A stretch of DNA of 64,000 bases from Euptelea pleiosperma. Taxonomy: Eukaryota; Streptophyta; Magnoliopsida; Ranunculales; Eupteleaceae. The notes beneath the pieces were generated by a model, which was not told where the DNA came from, made no database searches, and saw nothing but the letters and a program-made list of their open reading frames with translations. Position numbers and translations under genes: made by a program. The stretch is taken from contig CM068544.1 of assembly GCA_035048495.1 (NCBI GenBank), positions 50,493,893-50,557,892 of the forward strand, read 5' to 3'. Positions 46,990 to 61,220 of this stretch are shown here, piece by piece (within the stretch, counting starts at the first letter, position 1; every line of letters starts with the position of its first letter).

Positions 46990-47315
46990 AATTCCTATCT
47001 CCTTGATAGGTGGACCTCTTAAAGCATGAGCCACATGGCACTCGTAAAGACCACTGACCGTATGGATGTTAGGCCCATCCCTAGGTGGACCTACATTCCA
47101 AAAATCAGCCTGATAGTGATTTCAAACCTTTGGATCATACCCGAAATAATGCTCAAATTCCACGGTTAAATCAGAAATCACTAATTAGCTAAATTTTTGG
47201 TTTGTAGGTCCACTAAGGGTTGGGCCAAACATTGATAGTCAACAATCTTTAAGAGTGCCACTGTCAACTATCTTTAAGAGTATGCCACGTGGAGTATACT
47301 AATCTTCAAGCTTGG
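46990..47315. mobile_element. Family A MITE
   Basis: The left arm 'gcatgagccacatggcactc' is followed by 'aaaatcagcctgatagtgat'. The right arm 'aatttttggtttgtaggtcc' is followed by 'gccacgtggagta'. The terminal repeats are poorly preserved. Confidence 0.55.
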
Positions 47316-47429
47316 AGGGGGGGTCATCTTCAATAGAAGGATCAGGATTCGGGATTAGAAGGGCTATGCAAAGGGGAAAGATGACCACAGATGGTTGGAC
47401 CTACCCTCAGACGGAAGAAAGCAGCTCTA

Positions 47430-47833
47430 AGAATGTGTCATATTGTGTCCCGTAACGGGAGCCTGTCATTTAAGGCTGTCACTGGAAACCGATCCTCTCT
47501 TTTTTCGTGTAGCCAAACGTGCAAAATATAGGTTTAGGTAAAATAATGGTCCACAGCCTGTGTTTCAACTTAGCCAATTTACGAGTAAGATCAATCATGC
47601 AACATAAATGATGCAGAATTAGTCTGCCATGGGCAGCATCACACTTCCAGTTCCGCCAAACCTCCAACCTCTTCCACGGTGCACTCCATCATCTCTTCTA
47701 GCTTGGCAGGAGAATATAAAAGTGACACGAATTTGTAGTTCAAATCAAGTTTATCTCGGCTGGAGAACATACCAATAACATGGTATGGTTCACAGCCCTT
47801 GAATGCCTTCCCATGACACTCGTGCACCAGCAA
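47430..47833 (-). pseudogene. Unidentified gene-like fragment
   Basis: The minus strand encodes HVIGMFSSRDKLDLNYKFVS, then LLYSPAKLEEMMECTVEEVG, then GLAELEV and stop at 47639-47641. The amino-acid mix and absence of simple sequence look like a real protein end. There is no start codon, and the upstream frame closes quickly. 47440-47500 has MITE-type terminal text ('cccgtaacgggagcctgtca'). It may be the last exon of an unknown gene or a captured fragment. It is ~370 bp downstream of the eS26 stop, on the same strand. Confidence 0.35.
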
Positions 47834-48204
47834 ATTTAGATGAACATATACGGATCAGTACTCTTTAAAATAGTAATTTATTTATGTCATGCTAAAATAC
47901 TGAGTCACCCCAGCAACCTGTCAAGCAATCATGTAACATGAAAAAATAACATTCATATCTAATGATTAAACTTAAACTAGTTTTTCCTTCTGTTTCCAAT
48001 TTTCCTTCTTATAGTTTGCAGGTGGATTTTACTTCAATAACACGAAACTAATCTTTCAGAGCATTCAGTGTCACAGCACATTTTGGTACCAAGCAAAAAT
48101 TTTCCTACACAAAAAAGGTAAAGCCTAGCCGCCACCTAGATTTGAAACCTTAATAGCATGGAATAAAAACTCTTGAGCGGATAGAGCAAAATCTCGGCAA
48201 ATTC

Positions 48205-50240
<2,036 letters not shown>

Positions 50241-50264
50241 TTCACCTGGCTTCTGGTTTCCTCC

Positions 50265-50309
50265 AAACCCTAGACTCGGGCTTCCGCTTCGTCGGCTCTC
50301 CTAGGGTTT
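50265..50309 (-). promoter_or_regulatory. Telobox motifs in eS26 leader/promoter
   Basis: Telobox motifs lie on both strands. AAACCCTAG is at 50265-50273 on +; its complement CTAGGGTTT occurs on the gene strand. TAGGGTTT is at 50302-50309, giving AAACCCTA on the gene strand. They lie 25-70 bp upstream of the ATG. Teloboxes are common in plant ribosomal-protein promoters. Confidence 0.6.
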
Positions 50310-50474
50310 TTCTTGGTGGGAGACTAGAGAGCAAGCTTTTATACGGGGACTTGGGGCAATTCTGGTCTTTTATTTTTTATTTTTCCTTTTTTGTATTATA
50401 CCCCTGATAAATATTCGATATTAGGAAAACCCCCTCTGTTTTAATTCTTTCCGTCCTACTTTGACCGTGTTTTG

Positions 50475-50695
50475 ACCTTCATCCGGTCCTACTTATGGAA
50501 CAGGGTCGGGACCAACAAAAGTTTTTCCAAAAAAGTTCACCTTTTTTCTCGGTCGTGGATCCCGAGAATCCAAGGGTGGTTAATAGTTCTGAGCTGGCAT
50601 CACTTTTGCAAAAGCAAAACCACCGTTGGATTCTCGGGATCCACGACCAAGGAAAAACGTGAACCTGTTTTGGTTCACTTTTGTTGGTCATGACT
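50475..50695. mobile_element. Family E foldback MITE
   Basis: The left arm 'gtcgtggatcccgagaatcc' pairs with 'ggattctcgggatccacgac', and 'aagttcacctttttt' pairs loosely with 'aaaaacgtgaac'. Between them lies 'gttctgagctggcatcactt'. Relatives occur at 53040-53250 and in part at 29205-29330. Confidence 0.6.
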
Positions 50696-50928
50696 CATAA
50701 CTAACAACAATCTTCAATTTTTTGGGAACAGTGAAGGGGCAAAGACCGAAAAAATAAAAAATGAAAATGATAACATGGTCCTGATGACATTACTGTAGCA
50801 CCATCGTCCCTAGATCCAGATCGTTGAATGTTTCTAGATCTTTGTGGTGTGAATCTCGTGGACTGTCAGCGGTTGGGTCCTAAGGATGACAGTAACACTC
50901 ATTATTTGCTAAAAAAAAGTTGGAAAAA

Positions 50929-51319
50929 GATGTAACAAGGTATGCCTGAAACTGTCTCATTTGCGGAAGCCGCATTTTTGGTAGTTACCACTGTCATCTG
51001 GGCCCACTGACCGCATGGATGTTTATCCCACCCCTTGGTGGATATACAGACCAAAAATCACCCTGATTGGTAATTTATAACCATTAGATTTTAATACTTT
51101 TTAGCACTTTTTAAGGCGTTCTTATAACCGTAGAATGTAACCATTTTTTGAGTACTAAAACCAACGGCTAAAAACCATTAAACAAGCTGATTTTTGGTAT
51201 GAATGTCTATTAAGGGGTCGGCTAAACATCTATGCGGTCAGTGGGCCCAGATGGCAGCAGTGACTACCAAAACTGCCGCTTCCACAAATGAAAAGATCTC
51301 AGGTATACCTTGTTACATC
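50929..51319. mobile_element. Family A-related long hairpin MITE
   Basis: Left end GATGTAACAAGGTATGCCTG, right end CAGGTATACCTTGTTACATC, an almost perfect inverse. The following arms also pair ('ttgcggaagccgcatttttg' with 'caaaactgccgcttcc'), and the core has the 'ctgattggtaat'...'caagctgatttttgg' pair of family A. No target duplication was seen. Confidence 0.75.
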
Positions 51320-51419
51320 ACGACCAAAAAAAGTTATAACTAACAATGGTTGATATAGAAGACAGCAGTAATGTATTTTTTTTTCTTTTACATAGCAGTA
51401 ATGTTACAGGTCCGTTATA

Positions 51420-51610
51420 ACCGGAAAAAATTTGCTGGCCCCTGGGGCTTCAAACTTTGAAATCACCCTCCCAAAATGTCCGACAAGTACCCATTGTTAG
51501 CCACTAACCAGAGGTTTAACGCGGGTTGAGTTAAGGGATTGCAGTACGTGTATGACATTTTGGGTGGGGAGACTTGTTTGAAGTCCCCCGGCCAGCGAAT
51601 GTTTTCTCCC
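51420..51610. mobile_element. Family G short hairpin MITE
   Basis: The left arm 'ggaaaaaatttgctggcccc' and 'ggggcttcaaactttg' faces 'gtttgaagtcccccggccag' and 'cgaatgttttctcccg'. It shares its middle ('gaggtttaac', 'gacattttg') with 59040-59230. Confidence 0.55.
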
Positions 51611-52094
51611 GAGTTATGACAGTCGAATTTAAAACCTTGGTTTCTCTCTCTTTCTCCTTCCATATCACAAATGTCTGAGGATTTAAACCGGCATATGGAT
51701 GGGGAATGGGAAGAGGACCTCCTAAAGAGAACAACACTATCAGCTGATCAAAATCATCTAATTCTAAGGGAAACAAAGATGATGGTTTCTGAACTCTTGT
51801 AGATGTGTTCCACCCAACTAGTAAGGCTGTCAAGTGTCAACGGATATTAGTCGAAACAAATATCAAAATATCTGAATCCGAACAAGAAAAAAAAAAAAAT
51901 CTGATATCCTAATTTGATTTGAAATCTAATGGATATTTCGAATATTCAATAATATCCAATTCGTCTGAAAAGTAAATCGGATATATAATAAATTATTATA
52001 TTCATATGATACATAGAATTATTATAATTTCTTTAAATTGTATATAATAGAAATATTATTTTATTATATATTCATGTAATATTATATATAATGG

Positions 52095-52380
52095 TAAGGA
52101 TCTGGCGACAACATTTTTTACAACAAAAAATTGGGGTGGGCCAATATATAAATTATAAGTTTTGAAATTTGATGATTTTTGGCGAGTATGGTCTCTATGG
52201 TGAGGAGATCATCCTCACAAAAATTCAAATCATTCCGATATTCGTGGACTGGTTTAGAAGTTGAAGAATTATGTACAGTCTATTTTTACCGTAAACTTGA
52301 AGAACACACTTGATGGGGTTAGAAATTTCAGAATGGGCTGATTTTTTGTAGAGGTGTTCTATATTGTGAGGCCCGTGAGG
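52095..52380. mobile_element. Family B MITE, partly decayed
   Basis: Contains 'aaggatctggcgacaac' on the left, then 'gcgagtatggtctctatggt', 'ctggtttagaagttgaagaa' and 'gttagaaatttcagaatggg'. The right terminal repeat was not found. AT-rich DNA with 'atattatatataat' precedes it. Confidence 0.5.
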
Positions 52381-53039
52381 GTATATAACGAATATATCAA
52401 TATCCAAATCTAGTTCCATATCCAGATCCGAAAGTTTTTCGCCTATGGGTTCAAATTTTACTATCCATTGACACCCCTACCGACTAAAAGTGTTGTATGG
52501 GTCGGGTTCAAGTGGATCCAAGTTATGGGTATGGATTCAAGTCAAAAGCACAACCCAAATTTATGACTCCACCTCCTTGCCTGACAACTCATTCAGGGCT
52601 TCGTTCCAGCTAATTTTCATTCGATTCGTTCCAGTCCAACCCAAGCCCATTTTCAGTCTGGTCATCTTGTTGCACTTTTTAAGACAAGCCCCTTAGGATA
52701 ATATAATAAAGCCCATTTGGCCTAACTTTACAAGCCCTCAACGGCCCTTTAATTCACCAGACCCTAAAATGAATCCAGGTAAAATTTTCATTCGGGTCGT
52801 TCCAGTCTTAAGGGTTTCGCTATAGTAGTCGGAGTGTCATGTTTGATCCTAATTACCTACCAGGCCAAAACAAAACTTGATCCTCTCTTAACTTAAAGAG
52901 TTACGGGCTCAAACCAACCATTGCTAACGAGATTAACCATGGACCCACATGACCGGGCCACAGAAGTCTCACTGGGTTGATATTCCAGTGACAATAAAGC
53001 AGAGCCACTGCATGCCTGCACCAGGATGTGCCAACCAAC

Positions 53040-53250
53040 ACATCAAAGCTGGGTCAAGATCCTCGGACCAACTTTTTTGCACTAATAATTTCACTAACGC
53101 TCTCGGACGTCAATTCCGATAATCCAACGGTGGTTGTAAGTGCTGAGCTGGCACTCACTGGATTCACTTTTTTGCCAAAGCACCACCACTGTTGGATTCT
53201 CGGAATCCACGTCCCAGAGCATCAGTGCAAATAGGTGAGTCCCTCGAGCC
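53040..53250. mobile_element. Family E foldback MITE
   Basis: The left arm 'gacgtcaattccgataatcc' with 'aacggtggttgtaagtgctg' mirrors 'caccactgttggattctcgg' and 'aatccacgtcccagagc'. It shares 'gctgagctggca' with the copy at 50475. Confidence 0.55.
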
Positions 53251-53277
53251 TGGTCCAATTGACAAAAGGCAGCCAAG

Positions 53278-53465
53278 CCAAGACTATGATATAAGCAAGA
53301 AAAACAAAAAAGGGATCACCATGCAAATTTGACACATGACATACACCATGGAACAAAGTAGATCTCATTAGCCAAGACTATGCTCTAAGCAAGAAAAACA
53401 AAAAAGGGATCACCATGCAAATTTGACACATGACATACACCATGGAACAAAGTAGATCTCACTAG
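53278..53465. repeat. 94-bp tandem duplication
   Basis: 53278-53371 and 53372-53465 are nearly identical copies starting CCAAGACTATG. They differ at 'gatataagc' / 'gctctaagc' and few other places. They lie about 140 bp beyond the Mn-SOD stop codon and might be within its 3' untranslated region. Confidence 0.95.
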
Positions 53466-53603
53466 CTTATCAAAACAAAAGTACATCTCTCAGAAACACA
53501 CAGCTTCTCGTCCATACCACCACTTACTATAACCATTGTAAGCCTGAAAGACCCTATAGTCTTGTCTCTCTCAAAACTCACAGAGGATGGAAAGCTCCTT
53601 ACC

Positions 53604-56600
53604 TTAAGGGCACTCTTTCTCATACACTTCACTGACATATTTCCAATTAATAACCTTCCATATGTTCTTCAGATAGTCCGGTCTCACATTTTTGTACTGC
53701 ACCACAAGAATCCACTCTCAAAACTTATATATAAGACCGAAAGAAAGTATGGAAAACACCATCTGGTTCAACTAGGAAAAATAAACAATTAAAATATATA
53801 CATATAATAGAAAAATGCTCCATATATGCATGTACGTATGCACATAAAAACTAGCTCCATTTGTGTTCCCCACAAGAAGCACCTCCACTGCCAACCCCAG
53901 ATAGTTGGGAGAAGTTGTAAGATGATGATGATGATCCACAGGGCGATCTAGATACTTGCATTACAACAGCAGAGTAGAATGTAGCAGCATCCTCCCTACC
54001 TTATGCCAAACATATGGTGTACATCCAGGGGGTCGGGTGCAGTTGTGCAGGTACCACCAAATAGATCGATTACGTCATGTATCAATCGGATCAAGTAACT
54101 GGTAGCCATTCAATTATCACATTTGGGCACTACAAGAATATGTTACATGATCCATAAGAAAAAGGACCCGAGAATAGATGGTTAATCATCTGATTGGGTT
54201 GATTTTTCGTCAACAGATATCCCACTGGAGCCATGAAACTGTTAGTCCTGAAGTCCTAGCATGTGCTCCAGCTGTGCATCAGCTGCTTAAGCCTGTTTTT
54301 TTGCTTTATTATCAGCTCCTGCCCACATTTCAGCAACAGACCAACATACAGTGTTCCCTCACTAATCTTATGATTTTCCAAGAGACCACTCCGAGAAGAC
54401 TGACAGATTCGGACATCATAGCATGTGTTTCGGGCATCCTTTTCTTCCCTTTCTTTACAAAAACTTATTTACATAATGAATACATAAACAAGTTTTGACC
54501 AAAAAGAGATGGGGTCTTACGGATGAGTAAAACACAATCATCATGGATATACGGTTCATTTAAATTTCTCACTGAAATTTTTCAAGTATATTGCATACTA
54601 CATTTGAGTACCACTTAAAATAACAATTATGAGAAATGGGCCCAAACAATCTCAAAAAGACTTGCGCATATGTTTTAACCTCTTTTAAATCATTACCACT
54701 CTTGAAAGAAACATAAAACACACAAAGCTTACTAAAAAAATAAAAATAAATAGAGCATGCATAATATAAACTACAATATCATATACTTTAAAGGTCCCAC
54801 CATCTTCAGTAATCCTGATTTTTCAGTATCTAGAATTAACCAAGATAATGATGTCAGTAACATCAGTACGAGGAACTTGGTTGAGATCAGGATAGGGCAG
54901 TTTGAGGAAAAATCAATCTGCTTGGGAATCATGATTTGGATCCATGTATGAAAAGAAATCAGAATCTCTAGTAGGTAGGAGCCTTTGAATGCCTGCCACA
55001 CCAGTCTCAGAAGCCAACTTGAGCTTCTGTTTGTGGGAAAACAATTTGGAGGGAATAAAAAATGGATTCAGTTTATGGTTTGTCCAAGGCCAAGATAAGG
55101 GAAAAGATAATATTTCAATAAGGATCTTGATATGAATCAGAAAAACAAACTTGGCCAAGATTAAGGTGGGTAAATGTGCAACTCCAAACTTCTGAATAAG
55201 CAAAGAAGTAGAGATTTGGATCCTCGCAGGAATAAAAGGTCAAGATTTAGCATTTTGTACACGAGAATGGTCTGTGAAAACAAAGTACATAGATTTAGGT
55301 TGTGTCCAAAACAAAGACACAGGAAAATATCAAAATTGTATGGGATCGGGATGACTGAATCTGAATTGTACAGTCACTTGCCCAAGATCAGAATCAGAAA
55401 GTGTACAGGGACAAGCTTCTAAGTCTGCTCAGAGTACAAGATTTTGCACCAAAAAAGGTCAAAGTATCAAAACCAAACATAATATCAGGATCATGGATCT
55501 GCACAAGGGACAATGTAGATCTGAGCACAAACAGATGCCATGCAGTCGGTTTTCCTTCTGTTTATTCACAAAAAAAACAATTACTATTTACCTTGGATTC
55601 CAAAGAACTGTAAATCTATAACAGGAAGAATCTTCAGTGTACTTCAATTTCAACAGTTGGTGTTCCTTCAAATCAAGCCCTACTCTAATACGGTATGGAA
55701 ATAACCGAAGTCATCATCATCTACACCTTAACCCAGCTATCTGGGATCAGTAAAATGAATCCTATTTCACCATTTGACTCTATTAAAAGCGCTATATCTT
55801 CTGTCAAGAACACCCTAGCATGAGTCACAGTTAGCGAATTCAGATTCATGTGAAGAGGTTTGGCATGATTTTATACCAGCTGTCAATCTGACGCAATCCT
55901 CCTTTATTTGGGCTTTGGACCAGCAATGTTAGTGTAAGCAAAGACACTACATATGCGGAGTTTTTGGAAATAACCAAAGTAATAACTCAAACTCCCAAAT
56001 TAATATGGCAACATATAAAAGATGCCCAAATTAATAGAAAAGAATCAAAGGTCATTCTATCCCAGATTAATAACCAAATGAACAATTTCAAAGACAGAAA
56101 ATTCACCTGCAAATAGTATGCATGCTCCCAAACGTCTATCCCCAGTAAAGGAACTAAATTTGGTCCTTTAGTTACCAGTGGATCCTGTAACAAGCGTAGG
56201 TCAGTCACTATGTTTGGAAGAAATATAATATATTGTGTGTAGTAATTATAATTGGTATAAATAAAACCGGAAAATTGAGATACTTAACCAAAGACAACTC
56301 CCATATAAAAAGAAACGAGAACCATCTAGGCAGGCCAAGGCCAGAAAATTAACAATATGGGCACTGGAAATTTCAGCTTGTTGAATACATAAAAGAATTT
56401 TCAGCATGAATAAAATAAGTCAAAGGGATTTTGTAGCAACACCAGATACTCCTTAAATTGATTGAAAAAAAGACTATGGAATGCAACCAATGCATTTAAA
56501 TCGCCACAATTCAATCTAAAATTTCCACATGTGCACTGAGAATGCTTGCAAAGGAAGGCAGAAACAAATCTGCCCAATATTTGGTCATCCAAAGGCCAAT

Positions 56601-58929
56601 ATTTTATTCTCTACTCACCAATGCGAAAATAATTTGTCAATGACTTGAGAAAGATTAATTCTAGCAAAAGTCTAAGAAGACAGTGCAATTGCAATATTGA
56701 GTCCCATAGGAAGCTCAAAGAAGAAGATGTCCATAAGATTTCCAAATTCCAATTTCAAAAATAGATTTGTATATTGTTATGCTAAAAATGGCATCTACCT
56801 ATTACATGACCCAGAAAACTTAGAGGCAGTGCAAATTCAGCTATCAACTTGAATGACTAAAACAATGGCCAGGTAAACACAGTTTGCTTTTATAAGGCTC
56901 CATTCTCCAATGATCAGTGAGAGATGACTTGACAGAAACCTAATAAAGGATACCTGATTTGATGTGGTGTCAACCACAAGCTTCTTCAGCTCTTTATCCA
57001 GACCTAGCCACTGCCAAATTTAGAAAATAGGAGAAAAACGAAATGTAAATCAGGAAAAAAAAATCATTGAAGTTTGATACATCCAATCAAAGACGATGAA
57101 TACAACAAAATTTAACAAAAATCATATCTATAACAAGTTCTAAAACTTACCACCCATCCAGAACCTTGCAAAGCAGCACCTTCTGCATTGATTTTTTGTA
57201 CCAATGCTTCCAAAGAACCAAAATGTGTGTCAACAGCCCAGCCAAGGGCACCCTTTGGAGGCTCACCACCCCCTTCCTGCCAGAAAATATCAGTGGAATA
57301 TGTTTAGAGACCTAGATGAAGGCAGTAAAAGAAAAGATAAGTAGAAAATAGAGCTCATACAAGAGATAGGAAGACACACTTACATTCACGGGAGTGAGAT
57401 TTTTCCAGAAGATTGAATGGTTGATATGACCTGCAAAAGGAATCAATTAATACTAAATAAATCTATAATAGCAAAGTTGGGATTCTCCACTCATGAGTCA
57501 GCAAGGGTCCATGTGTTAGGACTTGACTTTCTCATTGGAGACTGTGACTGATACTTGGTCTTTATTAGTCAGGTAAACTAACTACTTTACACATGAGTCA
57601 ACATATCAACTGAAGAATCCTTGACATAAATGATGTTCAATTTCCATCTTGCAAATGTGGACTCAACATAGGCATGTATGGGAGGAACTATGCTTTTAGT
57701 CCTTTCTGGGTCAAACGTACGTTAGTGTGTTTCGTGTCTGCATATTCTTAGGTGATTTGGGTCTGTAAAATGCATTCCTATGCTAGAAAGAAAGCATGTG
57801 GACAATTACTTTCATGAATAGAGTTACTTTGGAGCTCTCACATACCAATATATTTTTCATAACATCTATAGAAGCCATCAGAAACAAGTGGGTGAGGTCA
57901 ATTCATGGAAAGTTTTAAGCTTAATGCAAATGGTGCTTCTTGGGGAAACCGGGTATAAGCAAGGGGAGGCATTATAAAAGACCGGAAAGGTAATATCCTG
58001 GCAGCTTTTTCTTGTTCTTATGCTATAGCTTCCAAGTTCCAACATAATAGCTGAAGTCTGTTCATGGAATGCATAAAACCTTTCAAATTTCCGATTTTGT
58101 CATTGAAGTGATTCCAAGTTCTTATCGATGCTTTGAATGACAAGAAAAGGACTTCCTTGGTATACTTGACACTGGAGGAAAAACCTTTATGAGAGCCTTC
58201 ATAATTTGAGAGGTTCCTTGCACACATTAATTGGGAAAGCAATCAGAATGTCAGATGCTCTGAGTAACCTCGGTTGTGAAAAAAAAATGGTTTTGGTCCT
58301 CTGAAGAACCCTTGTGAACATTCTCACTATAATCATTTTTTATAGGGTTGGGATTCTTCCTAATTTTCCGTGATTTTAGTGTATGTTTCTGTTTGGAGTG
58401 GCCGTTGCACTCCAAGGTTTATACAATTACTTGCATCAATCAAGATTTAGAGAGAATTCAAACACTAATAGAATATGGATTAAAATGGAGTACGTTACCA
58501 AAGTCAGCGAACACTAAGCTATAAAAGATGCAAAATTCCAATCTGAATTAGTCACAAATCAATCAAAGCAGAGATTTTCATTGAAAACCAAAGCCAACAG
58601 AGTCGAGAGAAAACCGAACCTCCGCCATTGAACTTAATGGCGCTTTGCAATTTAACCACAGTGGACGAATCGCCTTTCGTCATGGCCTCCTCGAGTTGCT
58701 CGAGAGCTTTGTTGTAGTTTGTTATGTAGGTCTGATGGTGCTTCTGGTGATGGAGTTGCATGATTTCGCCGCTAATTGCGGGCTCGAGAGCACCGTAATC
58801 GTAAGGAAGATCGGGAAGCGAGAAGGTCTGCAACTCCCGAGCATGGCGAAATCCCAATCCTAGATTCCTTGTTTCGTTCTGAAACCCTAACCCTAGGGTT
58901 TTTCTACCGACGACGGTTCGCAGAGCCAT
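53604..58929 (-). CDS. MSD1: Mitochondrial manganese superoxide dismutase, six exons
   Basis: Exons in transcript order: 58620-58929, 57384-57430, 57151-57276, 56954-57010, 56107-56184 and 53604-53696. Together they make 711 nt, 236 residues. The enzyme converts superoxide to oxygen and hydrogen peroxide in the mitochondrial matrix. Seen: a basic N-terminal presequence (residues ~1-33, with several Arg and no acidic run until the mature [15 protein letters not shown]); [11 protein letters not shown] with metal ligand His60; [11 protein letters not shown] with His108; [28 protein letters not shown] with Asp197 and His201; and [20 protein letters not shown] near the end. All four metal ligands and the Mn-type surroundings are kept, so it is probably active. 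All introns are GT-AG; intron 5 is 2.4 kb. ATG 58929 is the first in frame. Confidence 0.96.
53697..56106 (-). other. Mn-SOD intron 5, no gene seen
   Basis: A 2.4-kb intron. 54900-55520 repeats phrases ('ggatcttgatatgaatcaga', 'atttggatcctcgcaggaat', 'aatatcaggatcatggatct') at loose intervals, an old tandem array or minisatellite-like patch. Open frames here have no recognisable protein content. Confidence 0.4.
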
Positions 58930-59039
58930 AGTGCCAGCACAGTCGAGTCTTCCGATTCTCGCTTAAAACCGGCTAGAGTCCACGACAAATGTCGATAGGA
59001 GAGCTTTCGTGTAGTCCAGCGAACGAAGGTACAGGGGGA

Positions 59040-59228
59040 AAAAATTTGCGGGTCGGGGGACCTTCAAAGTTCAAACTTTGAAGGTGACACGTACACTTTG
59101 TTATCCAGCCTTAACTAACTAACCGAGGTTTAACATGGGTTAGATTTAGGCCTTGACGTACGTGTCAGACATTTTGAAAAGGGGAACCTTCAAAGTTTGA
59201 AGGTCCCCGAGCACCAAATCGTTTCCCA
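59040..59228. mobile_element. Family G short hairpin MITE in Mn-SOD promoter
   Basis: The left arm 'ggaaaaaatttgcgggtcgg' with 'gggaccttcaaag' pairs with 'ctttgaaggtccccgagcac' and 'caaatcgtttcc'. It starts about 110 bp upstream of the Mn-SOD ATG (58929). Related to 51420-51610. Confidence 0.65.
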
Positions 59229-59238
59229 TGATACAGGC

Positions 59239-59584
59239 GAGTAAAACTTGGCTGACCGGCGACAGTCAGTAAATCCGTGACCGCCCTCAATATTAGCCAC
59301 GTGGAATATTTGTAAGAGGATGCTAACCGTACGGATGTTTGGCCAATCCCTATGCGGTCCTGTAAACCAAAGCTTTCGACTTGTACCCCAAGATAATAGT
59401 CAATAATGCTCAAATTCCCACGGTTTAAATCTAAACACGAAAATGACTTCAATCCAACGCCTAGAAATCACTAATCAGGTTGATTTATGTTTTGTAGGTC
59501 CACCTAGGGATTGGCAAAACATCCATACGGTAGTATCCTCTAAAAATTTACCACTCACCGTCAACGGTCAGACAAGTTTTACTC
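59239..59584. mobile_element. Family A foldback MITE, best preserved copy
   Basis: Left end GAGTAAAACTTGGCTGACCG, right end CGGTCAGACAAGTTTTACTC. The flanking 9-bp repeats GATACAGGC (59230-59238) and GGTACAGGC (59585-59593) match at 8 of 9 positions, placing family A near the Mutator superfamily. Core arms: 'catccatacgg' and 'ccgtacggatgtttggccaa'. Confidence 0.8.
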
Positions 59585-59639
59585 GGTACAGGCATCTCCA
59601 TGTTTTATCACATAACCACGGATAACCGGACAAAAAGAT

Positions 59640-59790
59640 GTGCGGTTGAGGCCATTGACCATTTGATTCAATAGATTTACGGTCCACCATGTTGGAATCG
59701 TGGACCTCTTGAGTCAACGGAGTCAAGAGATCCACGGACCGTGGATTTCTTGAATCCAATGGTCAATGGCCTCAGGCCCTCAACTATGCG
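59640..59790. repeat. Inverted repeat, 'gttgaggccattgaccat'
   Basis: 'gttgaggccattgaccattt' at 59644 mirrors 'ccaatggtcaatggcctcag' plus 'gccctcaac' at 59757-59783. 'gtccaccatgttggaatcgt' and its neighbours show further partial pairing. It is a small foldback element. Confidence 0.6.
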
Positions 59791-60279
59791 TAGTTTTGCA
59801 TCCATGGGGTAGCATGACTCGTCAAGCAAAAACAATGGCAGTTCATCAAAGTACACGGAGGTTGGTCCACACGATCTTTTTTTTTTTTTTTTGTTTAACT
59901 GTAACTGTTTATCTATGACCATCTGTGACCCACCACACTGACACGTGAGAATTTTTTTTTGATATGGAGTGATATTTGACGTGGGTGTGTGGTTCCAAGC
60001 AGGACTTGCCATATGTACATAGCATATTTTCATCATGTCATGCGATTTGATAAAAGAATCTATTATCTATTTATCTATTCTATTATCTATACTAAAGCTC
60101 GGCACTATTGAGGTGGCGCTCTCTCATTTTTTTTCTAATATTTTTTTCGAAAACACCCTTTATTAAAATCTTCCACTCCATCTTTTCTTTCATTTTCCTA
60201 AAAAAAAACTTCAATTTTAAATAACATGGCTAAAACATTATGGATATTTTGAACTGTCTAAGTCATCTCACCATTTTCC

Positions 60280-60600
60280 ACTAATATTTTCCTAAAATGT
60301 CTTTACTCCTTCCAAAAAAACATTATCTATAAACATTGCTCTTCCCAAAATGTCTCTCCATTTACTCAACCTCATTAATTTCCTCCTCTAATATTTTCTA
60401 CTAACATTTTCCTAAAATGTCTTTACCCCTTCCAAAAACGCAACGTCCCAAACATTGATCTTCCTAAAACGTCTCTCCATTTACTCAACCTCTTTAATTT
60501 CCTCCTCTGACATTTTCCTAAAATGTCTTTACTCCTTCCATAAACGCAACGTCCCGAACATTGCTCTTCCCAAAACGTTCTCTCCATTTACACAACCTCA
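60280..60600. repeat. Three direct repeats of ~120 bp in Helitron 3
   Basis: 'ttttcctaaaatgtctttac' recurs at about 60288, 60408 and 60509. Each is followed by 'ccttcca.aaac', then 'gtctctccatttac(t/a)caacc' and 'cctc.ttaatttcctcctct'. The period is about 100-120 bp and copies have diverged. Confidence 0.8.
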
Positions 60601-61220
60601 TTAGACAGAGAAAATTAAAATATATAGATGAGGTAAGACACTGCACTGGCAGATACATTCACCCCGAATTCAACCAGAATAGACATCGTCGCTCTTGCGG
60701 GAACAAGAGCAAGAGATGCTGATATTGATTATGGTCTGATACAACTCACCAGAGTCGGGGCAAGTATGTTCAATTCTTCAATTGTTATTTTTCAATGTTT
60801 TTATTATATATTGAAATGAAGAACAGATCTATGTTAACTTATTATTTATGTTTTATTTTTCTTTTGTTCAGTTTCGTTTTTCAGATATCTTTGTTAGAAT
60901 GGGATTCGGTAATAAAAATAGTTAAAATTTATGTTGTAGAGGTGGATTTTATTCTGCAAAAATTTAAAATATGTGACTTTTTATGTTGCAAGAAACCATA
61001 TGGTGATCCTGAAGCACTAACTATTATATTAGGCCCTAGTTGATTCTAGGGGGTGTTGACTTGCAGAGACACCACATCAAAGTAATTCTGAATGATGATC
61101 TATGGTTTACTCATACATTTCTTCTTCTCTATGATGATCTTAGGCAATTTTTGTATAACATGGCGGTCGTTATGGAGGGGCGGTGCGGGTACCCAACAGT
61201 GAGACCTTCTTGGTTTGGGA

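Noticed and set aside
60640..60775. Open stretch with 'DIVALAGTRARDADIDYGL'
   Set aside because: It looks protein-like and may be another captured piece, but the family could not be identified and the edges are unclear, so no feature was called.
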